Of a DNA stretch of 64,000 bases, positions 16,669 to 25,369 are shown in pieces. The translations under genes and the position numbers were made by a program. The notes under the pieces are model-generated. The model did no database searches. It saw nothing but the letters and a program-made list of their open reading frames with translations, and was not told the origin of the DNA. The stretch covers positions 1 to 64,000 of the forward strand of contig DASSTS010000019.1 in the NCBI GenBank assembly GCA_035707805.1, in the 5' to 3' direction. Positions within the stretch are counted from its first letter, which is position 1; each line of letters opens with the position of its first letter. This DNA is from Castellaniella sp035707805. GTDB taxonomy: Bacteria > Pseudomonadota > Gammaproteobacteria > Burkholderiales > Burkholderiaceae_B.

Positions 16669-18186
16669 TCAGACCGTGGCGCCCAGCTGCCAGGGGGCGA
16701 ATTCGTTCTGCCCGTAGCCGTGGATCTCGCTCTTGCTGGGGGCGCCGGATGCGGTCTCCAGGATCAGGCGGTAGATGCGTTCCCCGACGCCGTCCACCGA
16801 ATCCTGGCCCGTGATGATCGTGCCGCAGTCCAGGTCGATGTCTTCCTGCTGGCGCTCCCAGCACGCCGTGTTGGTGCTGAATTTCAGCGAGGGAGCGGGC
16901 ATGCAGCCGTAGGCCGAGCCGCGGCCGGTGGTGAAGCAGATCAGATTCGCACCCGAGGCCACCTGGCCCGTCGCCGAGACCGGATCGAAGCCGGGTGAAT
17001 CCATGAACACCAGGCCGCGAGCGGCCACGGGCTCCGCGTAGCCGATGACGTCATTCAGGTTCGTGGTGCCGGCCTTGGCCACGGCGCCGAGGGACTTTTC
17101 CAGGATGGTCGTCAACCCGCCCGCCTTGTTGCCGGCCGAGGGATTGTTGTTCATCTCCATCCGGTTGCGCGCGCAATAGTCGCGCCACCAGTCGATGCGC
17201 GCGATGAGCTTTTCGCCCACCGCCCGGCTCGCGGCGCGCTGGACCAGCAGGTGCTCGGCCCCGTAGATTTCCGGCGTCTCGGACAGGATCGCGGTGCCGC
17301 CCGCCTGGACGAGCCGGTCCATGGCGGCGCCCAGGGCCGGATTGGCCGTGATCCCGGAATAGCCGTCGGATCCGCCGCATTGCAGGCCGACCACGAGGTG
17401 GGACGCGGACACGGGCTGCCGACGGACCTGGTTGGCCGAGGACAGCATCTCGTGCACCTTGGCGACGCCCTGGGCGACGGCCTTGCCGGTGCCGCCGGCG
17501 TCCTGGATGGAGTAGGTGTGCAGTTGCGGGCCTTCCCGCAGGCCGCCTGCCGCCAGCACCCCGCTGATCTGGTTGGTCTCGCAACCCAGCCCGATCAGCA
17601 GCACGGAATGAAAGTTGGCATGCCGCGCATAGCCGGCCAGGGTGCGGCGCAGCGCGTCGATGGCCTCGCCCTGCGCCGCCATGCCGCAGCCGGTCGTGTG
17701 CGTCAGCGCCACGACGCCGTCCACTTGGGGATAGTCCTGCAGGGCGTCGGGGTGGATGTCCCGCCTGAAATGGTCCGCGATGGCGCGCGCCACCGTCGCG
17801 GAGCAATTGACCGTCGTCAGGATGCCGATGTAGTTGCGGGTCGCCACCTGGCCGTTCGGGCGGCGGATGCCCATGAAGACATCTCGGTCCGGATCCGTGG
17901 GCACGGCCCGGGTCCGGGTGCAGAATTCATAGTCTTGCTGCAGATCCGCCATGTGCAGGTTGTGCACATGGACGTGCTGGCCGGCCTCGATGTCCTTGCT
18001 GGCCATGCCGATGACCTGGCCGTAGCGGTAGACCGGGCTGCCGGCGGCGATCGCGCGGGCGGCCAGCTTGTGCCCGGGCGGAATCAGGCCCTGCACCCGG
18101 ATGCCCTGGACGGTATCGCCCGCCATCAGCTGTTCGGTGGCGATCAGGACATTGTCGGCTTCGTTCAGGCGTAGCGTGGTCTTCAT
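16669..18186 (-). CDS. UxaA/GarD-family sugar-acid dehydratase
   Basis: 505 residues: an N-terminal SAF domain (about 1-80; DNVLIATEQLMAGDTVQ and AGQHVHVHN) followed by the UxaA catalytic region. Key segments are THTTGCGM, VIGLGCE-like LIGLGCETNQ, GLQCGGSDGYSGITANP and FTTGRGSAYG. Members dehydrate D-altronate or D-galactarate with iron or another divalent metal. Internal segments look slightly closer to galactarate dehydratase than to UxaA, but I cannot fix the substrate. It follows the GntR gene by 42 bp, divergent from an ABC transporter and L-fuconate dehydratase operon. Confidence 0.85.
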   Translation of the reverse strand: MKTTLRLNEADNVLIATEQLMAGDTVQGIRVQGLIPPGHKLAARAIAAGSPVYRYGQVIGMASKDIEAGQHVHVHNLHMADLQQDYEFCTRTRAVPTDPDRDVFMGIRRPNGQVATRNYIGILTTVNCSATVARAIADHFRRDIHPDALQDYPQVDGVVALTHTTGCGMAAQGEAIDALRRTLAGYARHANFHSVLLIGLGCETNQISGVLAAGGLREGPQLHTYSIQDAGGTGKAVAQGVAKVHEMLSSANQVRRQPVSASHLVVGLQCGGSDGYSGITANPALGAAMDRLVQAGGTAILSETPEIYGAEHLLVQRAASRAVGEKLIARIDWWRDYCARNRMEMNNNPSAGNKAGGLTTILEKSLGAVAKAGTTNLNDVIGYAEPVAARGLVFMDSPGFDPVSATGQVASGANLICFTTGRGSAYGCMPAPSLKFSTNTACWERQQEDIDLDCGTIITGQDSVDGVGERIYRLILETASGAPSKSEIHGYGQNEFAPWQLGATV

Positions 18187-18228
18187 CGAGGCTCCGGATG
18201 GAGAGGGCGTGGGAAGGACCGTCCGGCC

Positions 18229-18978
18229 TCAGCCGATGACGGCCATCAATCGGGCATGCGCCCGGGTGAGATGGCGGTACATGGCGGCCTGCGCCTGCAG
18301 CGGATCGCGGTCCGCGACGGCGTCGTAGATGTCCTGGTGTTCGCGCACGGCATCGTGCCAGACCGATTCCGTGTCGAAGAGGCGGTGCATGGAGCCGCCG
18401 ATCGGGGTGTAGCGCTGGTCGAACAGCCCTTCCAGCGTCTGGGTCAGCAGGCGGTTGGCCGTCGTGGACGCCAGCGTGACGTGAAAGAGCCGGTCGGCGT
18501 CCGCCAGCGGCTGGTCGCCGGTTTCCTGCCTGCGTCCGATGGCCTGGCGCATGGCCGCGACGCTGGCCGCCAGGGTCTTGAGCTGCTCGCGCGAGATGAA
18601 TCGCGCGGCGTGGGCGGCCACGCCGCCTTCCAGGAAGTACCGGGTCTGGCTGACGTCTTTGGGGCTGTGGCCCATCAGCGCGTCATCGACGGCGGACTCG
18701 TCCCTGGGCTCGGGACCGGCGCTGGCCGGGCCGGCCTGTTTCAGGTAGATGCCGGAGCCGACCCGGATGTCGATCTCGCCTTGAAGTTCCAGCACGATCA
18801 GGGCCTCGCGCAGGCTGGGCCGCGAGACCTTGAGCTGTTGCGCGAGCTCGCGTTCGGAAGGCAGGCGGGCGCCCTCGGGCACCTGCATGTCGAGGATTGC
18901 CCGTCGCAGCGCATCGGCGACGTGCAGATAGCCGCGCGTGCGGTCCGCCGTGTGGATCAGTGATTCGGTCTTGTTCAT
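18229..18978 (-). CDS. GntR-family (FadR/FCD subfamily) regulator
   Basis: 249 residues. The N-terminal winged helix has PEGARLPSERELAQQLKVSR and the following PSLREALIVLELQGEI; the C-terminal FCD domain carries the metal/ligand histidines (DRLFHVTLAS, EHQDIYDAVADRD). FCD proteins usually repress sugar-acid or organic-acid catabolic genes until the substrate binds. The start at 18978 has a GGGGAA site. It is divergent from the transporter operon and shares its promoter region, where two TGGTNNNACC sites are present. Confidence 0.9.
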   Translation of the reverse strand: MNKTESLIHTADRTRGYLHVADALRRAILDMQVPEGARLPSERELAQQLKVSRPSLREALIVLELQGEIDIRVGSGIYLKQAGPASAGPEPRDESAVDDALMGHSPKDVSQTRYFLEGGVAAHAARFISREQLKTLAASVAAMRQAIGRRQETGDQPLADADRLFHVTLASTTANRLLTQTLEGLFDQRYTPIGGSMHRLFDTESVWHDAVREHQDIYDAVADRDPLQAQAAMYRHLTRAHARLMAVIG

Positions 18979-19023
18979 GGTGCGTTCCCCGCCTTGCCCG
19001 ACTGCTGTGGGCCTCATTTTATC

Positions 19024-19073
19024 TGGTCAGACCGGTTTTACAAAAACTAGGGAAATCCATAACTGGTTTTACC
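19024..19073. promoter_or_regulatory. Two TGGTNNNACC sites, likely GntR operators
   Basis: TGGTCAGACC (19024-19033) and TGGTTTTACC (19064-19073), both followed by G, fit the NTGGTNNNACCN core of FadR/FCD-type GntR operators. They start 40 bp apart, close to four helical turns, in the intergenic region between gntR and the permease gene. Binding by the adjacent GntR protein is inferred. Confidence 0.7.
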
Positions 19074-19136
19074 GGTCAGTCCTTTTAGACTATCAACAGC
19101 CATCGAATCAGCGCCCAGGGGCGAGCAGGCCGGGAT

Positions 19137-19820
19137 ATGACCTATCAATTCGATTTCAGCGCGGTGCTTCAGTACTGGCCCCTGTTCCTGCAGGGCGCCG
19201 AGACCACGCTCGTGATGTCCTTCTGGTCCACGCTGGCGGGCTTCGTCATGGGGGTGGGGTGCGCCATCGCCCGCACCTCGGGCGGGCCGCTACTGCGCCG
19301 CGTCGTGGGGGCCTACGTGGAAGTCATCCGCAACACGCCCCTCATCATCCAGAGCTATTTCCTGATCTTCGGACTGTCCAGCGTCGGTTTCACCCTGTCC
19401 ATCCTCACCGGCGCCGTCCTGGCGCTGGTGATCAACATCACGGCCTATACCTGCGAGATCGTCCGCGCGGGCATCGAGTCGGTGCCGCGCAGCCAGCGCG
19501 AGGCCGGGGAATGCCTGGGCTTGTCGCCGCTGCAGGTCTATTGGCACATCATCCTGGTGCCGGCGCTCGAGCGCGTCTACCCGGCGCTGACCAGCCAGTT
19601 CGTCCTGCTGATGCTCGTCACCAGCCTGCTGTCGGCGGTGGGCACGGAAGACCTGTTCGGCATCTCGGGGAACATCCAGGCCCTCACCTTCCGCAATTTC
19701 GAGGTCTTCATCGTGCTGTGGGTGGTGTACCTGGCCATGTCGGCCCTGGTGCGCGCGGCCTTCGCGCTGGCCGGCAAGGTCCTGTTCGTGCGCCGGCGCC
19801 GGCTCGGCACACCGCTGTGA
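19137..19820 (+). CDS. Polar-amino-acid-type ABC transporter permease 1
   Basis: 227 residues with about five membrane helices and the His/Glu/Gln permease loop EIVRAGIESVPRSQREAGECLG, which docks on the ATPase. The N-terminal LFLQGAETTLVMSF is typical of the HisMQ family. It is the first gene of a plus-strand operon (permease-permease-ATPase-binding protein-L-fuconate dehydratase), 14 bp before the second permease. The family normally imports polar amino acids; here the neighbours suggest a sugar acid, which is inference. Confidence 0.88.
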   Translation: MTYQFDFSAVLQYWPLFLQGAETTLVMSFWSTLAGFVMGVGCAIARTSGGPLLRRVVGAYVEVIRNTPLIIQSYFLIFGLSSVGFTLSILTGAVLALVINITAYTCEIVRAGIESVPRSQREAGECLGLSPLQVYWHIILVPALERVYPALTSQFVLLMLVTSLLSAVGTEDLFGISGNIQALTFRNFEVFIVLWVVYLAMSALVRAAFALAGKVLFVRRRRLGTPL

Positions 19821-19834
19821 CAAAAGGGGGCGCC

Positions 19835-20482
19835 ATGAACCACGAACAATTTTTGTACCTGCTGCAGGGGACCTGGGGCACCGTGCTGCTGTCGGTGCTG
19901 ACTTTCGCCTTTTCGGCGCTGCTGGGGCTGGCCATCGCGCTGCTACGGGTGTCGGACCGGCCCTGGGCAAGAGCCGGCGCCTTCGGCTACATCAATGTGA
20001 TCCAGGGCACGCCCCTGCTGGTCATCATGGGGATCTGCTTCTACGGCCCGGCCATCCTGGGATTTTCCGAGACCTCGCCGCTGTTTGCCGCCGTGCTGGC
20101 CCTGACGGTGCATGCCGGCGCCTTTCTCGGCGAGATCTGGCGCGGCTGCATCGAGTCGGTGCCCCGGAATCAATGGGAAGCCGCCGAATGCCTGGGACTG
20201 AACCGTGTGCAACGCATGTTCAGGATCATCCTGCCGCAGGCGCTGCGCATCGCCACCCCGCCCACCGTCGGCTTCATGGTCCAGATCGTCAAGAACACCT
20301 CGTTCGCCTCGCTGGTCATCGGTTTTGCCGAGCTGTCCTACAACGCCAAGATCCTGAACAACTCCACGTTCAAGCCCTTCCTGTATTTCGGCGCGGCGGC
20401 GGTCCTGTATTTCCTGATCTGCTACCCCTTGTCCTGGTTCAGCCTGAAGCTGGAACGCAAGCTGACGCTCGCCCGCTCGTAA
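19835..20482 (+). CDS. Polar-amino-acid-type ABC transporter permease 2
   Basis: 215 residues, HisMQ family, partner of the preceding permease. The docking loop is EIWRGCIESVPRNQWEAAECLG, and helices cover most of the chain (GTVLLSVLTFAFSALLGLAI at the start). The start at MNHEQFLY follows a GGGGG-containing weak site; the frame is open through the previous gene but that is a shadow. The two permeases form the membrane channel of one importer. Confidence 0.88.
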   Translation: MNHEQFLYLLQGTWGTVLLSVLTFAFSALLGLAIALLRVSDRPWARAGAFGYINVIQGTPLLVIMGICFYGPAILGFSETSPLFAAVLALTVHAGAFLGEIWRGCIESVPRNQWEAAECLGLNRVQRMFRIILPQALRIATPPTVGFMVQIVKNTSFASLVIGFAELSYNAKILNNSTFKPFLYFGAAAVLYFLICYPLSWFSLKLERKLTLARS

Positions 20483-20503
20483 AGACCGCCACGGAGTTTC
20501 CGC

Positions 20504-21238
20504 ATGACAGAAGTCGTCCGCCTCAGCAACGTCCACAAATGGTTCGGCAAGAACCACGTCCTCAAGGGGGTCGACCTGAGCGTTTCCCAAGGGCAGATCA
20601 TTGCGATCATCGGCCAGAGCGGCTCGGGCAAGAGCACGGCCCTGCGCTGCATGGACCACCTTGAGGTCATCGACGAAGGCCAGATCACGGTCTGCGGGCA
20701 TACCTTCGGGGCGGGGATCGCCCAGGGCGACCTCAAGCAGCTGCGCCAGGACGTCGGCATCGTCTTCCAGAGCTACAACCTCTTTCCCCACCTGACGGTC
20801 GAGCAGAACATCTCGCTCGCGCCCCGGTCCGTGCGCAAGCTGCCGGCCGAGCAGGTGCGCCGCATCGCCGCCGACGTTCTCGCCGAGGTGGGCCTGGCCG
20901 GGAAGGCCGATTGCTATCCCGAACAGCTGTCCGGCGGCCAGCAGCAGCGCGTCGCCATCGCGCGGTCCCTGGCCATGGATCCTCAGCTCATGCTCTTCGA
21001 CGAAGTCACGTCGGCGCTGGATCCACAGCTCACCGGAGAAGTCCTGCGGGTGATCGAGAAGCTCGCCGCCGGCGGCATGACCATGGTGCTGGTCACGCAC
21101 GAAATGGCGTTCGCCATGAAGGTCGCCCATCGGGTGATCTTCATGCACGAAGGCCGCATCCACGAAGAAGGCGACGCCGACATCCTGCGCCAGCCGCGCA
21201 CTCCGGAATTGCAGCAATTCGTCAGCAACGGGCTTTGA
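20504..21238 (+). CDS. Amino-acid-type ABC transporter ATPase
   Basis: 244 residues, GlnQ/HisP type. It has Walker A GQSGSGKST (the usual P is replaced by Q, common in the family), signature LSGGQQQR, Walker B LMLFDEVTSALD and switch His in VTHEM. It powers import through the two permeases. The gene is 21 bp after permease 2 and 49 bp before the binding protein. Confidence 0.93.
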   Translation: MTEVVRLSNVHKWFGKNHVLKGVDLSVSQGQIIAIIGQSGSGKSTALRCMDHLEVIDEGQITVCGHTFGAGIAQGDLKQLRQDVGIVFQSYNLFPHLTVEQNISLAPRSVRKLPAEQVRRIAADVLAEVGLAGKADCYPEQLSGGQQQRVAIARSLAMDPQLMLFDEVTSALDPQLTGEVLRVIEKLAAGGMTMVLVTHEMAFAMKVAHRVIFMHEGRIHEEGDADILRQPRTPELQQFVSNGL

Positions 21239-21287
21239 ACGCCTGGGCATCCCCCGGCAAGGTCCGATATTTCATAGGAGACTCACC

Positions 21288-22109
21288 ATGAAGCGCTTTC
21301 CCCTGAACTGCGGCTTCGCCGCCCTGGCGGTCTCGGCCGCCACGCTGTGCGTCGCCCTGTCGCCCGCGCAGGCCGCCAGCCTCGCGCAGGTGCAGCAGCA
21401 GAAGACCCTGCGCGTCGCCGTCGATCTCAACGCGCCGCCCTATGGCATGAAGGACGCCAGCCTCAAGGAAATCGGCTCGGACGTCGAGACGGCGCAACTG
21501 CTGGCCAAGGACCTGGGCGTCAAGCTGGACATCGTGCCCACCACCCAGGCCAACCGGATCCCGTTTCTCCTGACGAACAAGGCCGACGTCGTGGTGTCCA
21601 GCCTGACCATCACCCCCGAGCGCCAGAAAGTGGTCGACTTCACGATCCCGTACGCGGCCATCCAGTCGGTGATCGCCGCGCCGGCCAGCGAGAACATCAA
21701 GACGATGGACGACCTGGCGGGAAAGACCGTGGTCACGGCGCGCGGCACCACCAATGACGCGAACGTGACCAAGCTCGCCCCCGCCGGCACGGACATCGTG
21801 CGTTTCGAGAACGACGCCACCGCCATGACGGCCGTCACCAGCGGACGCAGCCACATCTATTCGGGGGCGCCGGCGATCATCGCATCGCTGAACAAGCAGC
21901 TGGCCGACAGCGGCAAGCCGCCCCTGGTCACCAAGATCGTCATGGCGACCTCCATGCTGGGCATCGGCGTGGCCAAGAACAATCCCGAACTGCTCGACAA
22001 GATGAACGAGCTGATCCGCAAGAACCTCAAGAACGGCGAGCTGAACACCATCTACAAGAAATATCACGGTGCGGATCTGCCGGCCGAGATCGTTGCGGAA
22101 GGCAAGTAG
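21288..22109 (+). CDS. Family 3 periplasmic solute-binding protein
   Basis: 273 residues. A signal peptide (about 1-29, ending in SPAQA) leads to a two-lobed family 3 binding domain (RVAVDLNAPPYG, then GSDVETAQLLAKDLGVKLD and DVVVSSLTITPERQKVVDFT). These proteins usually bind polar amino acids. The gene ends 13 bp before L-fuconate dehydratase in the same operon, so a sugar acid is a strong alternative ligand. The Arg that clamps the carboxylate in amino-acid binders (normally in TxxR after the hinge) appears only as TPER; this is suggestive, not decisive. Confidence 0.88.
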   Translation: MKRFPLNCGFAALAVSAATLCVALSPAQAASLAQVQQQKTLRVAVDLNAPPYGMKDASLKEIGSDVETAQLLAKDLGVKLDIVPTTQANRIPFLLTNKADVVVSSLTITPERQKVVDFTIPYAAIQSVIAAPASENIKTMDDLAGKTVVTARGTTNDANVTKLAPAGTDIVRFENDATAMTAVTSGRSHIYSGAPAIIASLNKQLADSGKPPLVTKIVMATSMLGIGVAKNNPELLDKMNELIRKNLKNGELNTIYKKYHGADLPAEIVAEGK

Positions 22110-22122
22110 GCGAGGCGGGACC

Positions 22123-23409
22123 ATGACGATCATCCAATCCATCGAAGTCCTCGACGTCCGCTTCCCGACCTCCATGCACCTGGACGGCTCGGACGCCATG
22201 AACCCGGATCCCGATTATTCGGCGGCCTATGCCGTCCTGCATACCGACACGGAGGGGCTGGAGGGCCATGGTCTCACCTTCACGATCGGGCGCGGCACCG
22301 AAGTCTGCTGCGCGGCCATCGAAGCCCTGAAGCCCCTGCTGATCGGCCGGGACCTGGACTGGATCACCCAGGACATGGGGCGCTTCTGGCGCCACCTGAC
22401 CTCCGACAGCCAGCTGCGCTGGATCGGGCCCGACAAGGGGGTCATCCATCTCGCCACGGCCGCCCTGGTCAACGCGGTCTGGGATCTGTGGGCCAAGGCC
22501 GAGGGCAAGCCGGTCTGGCGCCTGGTCGCCGACATGACGCCGGCCGAGCTCGTCAGCCTGATCGATTTCCGCTACATCACCGACTGCATCACGCCAGAAC
22601 AGGCGCTGCGGCTGTTGACGGAGCGGGCGGCCGGCAAGTCGGAACGCCTGGACGACCTGGAGCGCAACGGCTATCCCTGCTACACCACCTCGGCGGGCTG
22701 GCTGGGCTATAGCGACGAGAAGCTCCGGCGGCTCGCCACCGAGGCGGTCGAGGCCGGCTTTTCGTACATCAAGCTGAAGGTCGGGCGGGATCTCGAGGAC
22801 GACATCCGCCGGGTCCGGATCGCACGCGAGGTCCTGGGGCCGGACCGCCACCTGATGATCGACGCCAATCAGGTCTGGGAAGTCGACCAGGCCATCCCCT
22901 GGCTGGAGCAACTGGCCTTTGCGCGCCCCTGGTTCATCGAGGAGCCGACCAGTCCGGACGACATCGCCGGACACCGGCGCATCCGCCAGGCCATCCAGGG
23001 CCGGATGCAGGTCGCCACGGGGGAAATGTGCCAGAACCGCATCCTCTTCAAGCAGTTCATCATGGAATCGGCGCTGGACGTCGTGCAGATCGATGCCTGC
23101 CGGCTGGGGGGGGTCAACGAAGCGCTGGCCGTCATGCTCATGGCCGCCCAGCACGGTCTCAAAGTCTGCCCGCATGCCGGCGGCGTGGGCCTGTGCGAAT
23201 ACGTGCAGCACCTCTCGATGATCGACTACCTGTGCTTTGCCGGCACCCGGGAAGGCCGCGTCATCGAGTACGTCGACCATCTGCACGAGCACTTCGTCGA
23301 TCCGTGCCGGATCCGCAATGCGGCGTACATGCCGCCGGCACGGCCGGGCTATTCGGGCGAGATGAAGCGCGAGTCGCTGGAACGCTACCGGTTCCGTCCG
23401 GCCGGGTGA
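22123..23409 (+). CDS. L-fuconate dehydratase (enolase superfamily)
   Basis: 428 residues, closely matching the FucD/ENOSF1 family over its whole length (HLDGSDAMNPDPDYSAAY, QLRWIGPDKGVIHLATAA, EYVDHLHEHF). It removes water from L-fuconate to give 2-keto-3-deoxy-L-fuconate. Catalytic features are visible: KLK at 217-219, metal ligands Asp247, Glu273 and Glu301, and the general acid/base His351 in CPHAGG. It is the last gene of the transporter operon, convergent with the FAH hydrolase. No fucose dehydrogenase or lactonase is nearby, suggesting the acid itself is imported. Confidence 0.92.
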   Translation: MTIIQSIEVLDVRFPTSMHLDGSDAMNPDPDYSAAYAVLHTDTEGLEGHGLTFTIGRGTEVCCAAIEALKPLLIGRDLDWITQDMGRFWRHLTSDSQLRWIGPDKGVIHLATAALVNAVWDLWAKAEGKPVWRLVADMTPAELVSLIDFRYITDCITPEQALRLLTERAAGKSERLDDLERNGYPCYTTSAGWLGYSDEKLRRLATEAVEAGFSYIKLKVGRDLEDDIRRVRIAREVLGPDRHLMIDANQVWEVDQAIPWLEQLAFARPWFIEEPTSPDDIAGHRRIRQAIQGRMQVATGEMCQNRILFKQFIMESALDVVQIDACRLGGVNEALAVMLMAAQHGLKVCPHAGGVGLCEYVQHLSMIDYLCFAGTREGRVIEYVDHLHEHFVDPCRIRNAAYMPPARPGYSGEMKRESLERYRFRPAG

Positions 23410-23437
23410 TTCAGGACCCCCGCCGCCGGCGCATGGA

Positions 23438-24295
23438 TCAGTCGAGCGCGGAGGCGTCCCAGGACTGCACCTGCTGGCACTGCTCGCCCAGTCCTTCGAT
23501 GCCCAGCCGCACGGAGTCGCCGGCTTTCAGGTAGACCGGCGGCTTCTGCCCGAGCCCGACACCCGGCGGCGTGCCGGTGGAAATGATGTCCCCCGGATAG
23601 AGCGTCGTGAACCGGCTGATGTAGTGCACCAGCGTGGCGATGTCGAAGATCATCGTCTTGCTGTTGCCGTTCTGGTAGCGCCGGCCGTTGACCTCGAGCC
23701 ACATGGCCAGGTTCTGCGGGTCGGCGATCTCGTCCGCGGTCACCAGCCAGGGGCCGATGGGGCCGAAGGTGTCGCAACCCTTGCCCTTGTCCCAGGTGCC
23801 GCCGCGCTCGAGCTGGTATTCGCGTTCGGAGACGTCGTTGATGACGCAGTAGCCGGCCACGTGCGACAGGGCGTCTTCGCGGGAGACATAGCGCGCCTTG
23901 CTGCCGATGATGACGCCCAGCTCGACTTCCCAGTCGGTCTTGATCGAGTCTTGCGGCATGACGATGGGGTCATTGGCGCCGGAGGGCCGCGACCACTTGT
24001 TGAACAGCACGGGCTCGCTGGGGACCTCGGCGCCCGTCTCCGCCGCGTGATCGCTGTAGTTCAGCCCCACGCAGATGAACTTGCCCGGATCGCGCAGCGG
24101 CACGCCGATCCGGCCCGGGGCCTCGACGATGGGCAGAGACTGCGGGTCCGTGCGCCGCAGCGCGGCCAGCCGGTCCGCTTGCAGCGATTCCGCCGTGATG
24201 TCCGCGATCACGGAGGACAGATCGCGCACCCGGCCCTCGCCGTCGAGCAGCGCCGGTTTTTCCTGCCCCTTGGGGCCATAACGCAACAGTTTCAT
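23438..24295 (-). CDS. FAH-family hydrolase, probable 2,4-diketo-3-deoxy-L-fuconate hydrolase
   Basis: 285 residues of the fumarylacetoacetate hydrolase fold. Metal-binding acids lie in VELGVIIG and the DVSEREYQ region, with GLNYSDHAAETG and the closing STGTPPGVGLG typical of the family. Its position next to the SDR and L-fuconate dehydratase points to the last step of the non-phosphorylated L-fucose pathway, cleaving 2,4-diketo-3-deoxy-L-fuconate into pyruvate and L-lactate. The start has a GGAGA site. The family is certain; the substrate is inferred from context. Confidence 0.85.
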   Translation of the reverse strand: MKLLRYGPKGQEKPALLDGEGRVRDLSSVIADITAESLQADRLAALRRTDPQSLPIVEAPGRIGVPLRDPGKFICVGLNYSDHAAETGAEVPSEPVLFNKWSRPSGANDPIVMPQDSIKTDWEVELGVIIGSKARYVSREDALSHVAGYCVINDVSEREYQLERGGTWDKGKGCDTFGPIGPWLVTADEIADPQNLAMWLEVNGRRYQNGNSKTMIFDIATLVHYISRFTTLYPGDIISTGTPPGVGLGQKPPVYLKAGDSVRLGIEGLGEQCQQVQSWDASALD

Positions 24296-24319
24296 GGAGA
24301 GTCTCCGGACTAAAAAGGT

Positions 24320-25066
24320 TCAGTTGATCCAGCCGCCATCGATGATGTGGGTAGTGCCGGTCGTGTAGCTGGATTCGTCGCTGGCCAGATAGACGGCCAG
24401 CGCGGCGATTTCTTCCGGCGTGCCGAGGCGGCCGATGGGCTGGCGGGCGACGAAGGAGTCGCGCACCTGCTCGAGAGAGGCGGTCTGGGCGCGGGCCTGC
24501 GCCTGCATGCGGTCCCGCAGGGATGGAGACTCGACGGTGCCGGGGCAGATTGCGTTGCAGCGGATGCCCCGGCCGACGAAGTCGGCGGCGATGGACTTGC
24601 TCAGGCCGATCACCGCCGCCTTGGTCGCGCCATAGACGAAGCGGTTCGGCACGCCCTTGATGCTGGAGGCGACCGATGAGACATTGACGATCGAACCGGC
24701 GCCCCGGGCGAGCATGCCGGGCAGGACGGCACGGCACATTTCGTACATCGAGGTGACGTTGAGACCGAATGAGAAATCCCAGGCCTCACGGCTGCAGTCC
24801 AGGATGGAGCCGCTGTCGACATAGCCCGCGCAATTGAAGAGGACGTCGATGGCGCCGACGTCGGAGACCAGGGCTGCGATGGCGGCCGCGTCGGTGACGT
24901 CGAGCCGGCGGGGCTCGCAATCCGACAGGGCGCGCAAGGCGTCTTCGTTGATGTCCGTGGCGATGACCCGGGCGCCTTCGCGCTGGAACTGCTGTGCAGT
25001 CGCCTTGCCGATGCCGTTGGCGGCGGCGGTGACCAGGGCGACTTTGCCGGAGAGACGTCCAGCCAT
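24320..25066 (-). CDS. SDR dehydrogenase, probable 2-keto-3-deoxy-L-fuconate dehydrogenase
   Basis: 248 residues, classical short-chain dehydrogenase. NAD motif TAAANGIGKA, then NCAGY, the catalytic Ser in NVSSVASS and Tyr-Lys in YGATKAAV. The C-terminal TGTTHIIDGGW matches sugar-acid dehydrogenases of the L-fucose route, which oxidise 2-keto-3-deoxy-L-fuconate to the diketo acid. The start at 25066 has an AAGGAG site. It forms a two-gene operon with the FAH hydrolase (24 bp apart), divergent from an IclR regulator. Confidence 0.85.
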   Translation of the reverse strand: MAGRLSGKVALVTAAANGIGKATAQQFQREGARVIATDINEDALRALSDCEPRRLDVTDAAAIAALVSDVGAIDVLFNCAGYVDSGSILDCSREAWDFSFGLNVTSMYEMCRAVLPGMLARGAGSIVNVSSVASSIKGVPNRFVYGATKAAVIGLSKSIAADFVGRGIRCNAICPGTVESPSLRDRMQAQARAQTASLEQVRDSFVARQPIGRLGTPEEIAALAVYLASDESSYTTGTTHIIDGGWIN

Positions 25067-25153
25067 GGTGCTGACTCCTTGTAAGGGACCGGTCAGGATG
25101 CGTGCGAGGAACAGTTGACCTGCTGGCCGGCCAGGGGAACTGCGCAAGGATGA

Positions 25154-25331
25154 TTTCTTATATGAAAACTGATTTCTAATTTGATATTCCATTGCATGAT
25201 ACAGACGGGATCTCCTGAAAACCAAGGGGGTTTTCCGGCTTTCCGGCTAGCGTTTTCCCTAGCCAGGCCTTGAAAAGCGTATTTTCCGCGCCTGTAATTT
25301 GGTATATGAATATAGAATTTCAAATAAGAAA
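25154..25331. promoter_or_regulatory. AT-rich divergent promoter region with paired 17-bp motifs
   Basis: In the 303-bp gap between the SDR and IclR genes, a 17-bp motif at 25173-25189 recurs in inverted orientation at 25315-25331 with 15 of 17 matches. A third related site, TTTC-TTATAT-GAAA, lies at 25154-25167. The motif is AT-rich in a GC-rich genome and flanks both promoters, as expected for operators of the divergent IclR-type regulator. Confidence 0.6.
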
Positions 25332-25369
25332 CGATTTCGAGCCGCTATACCGCGGCCCGCGCCAACCCC

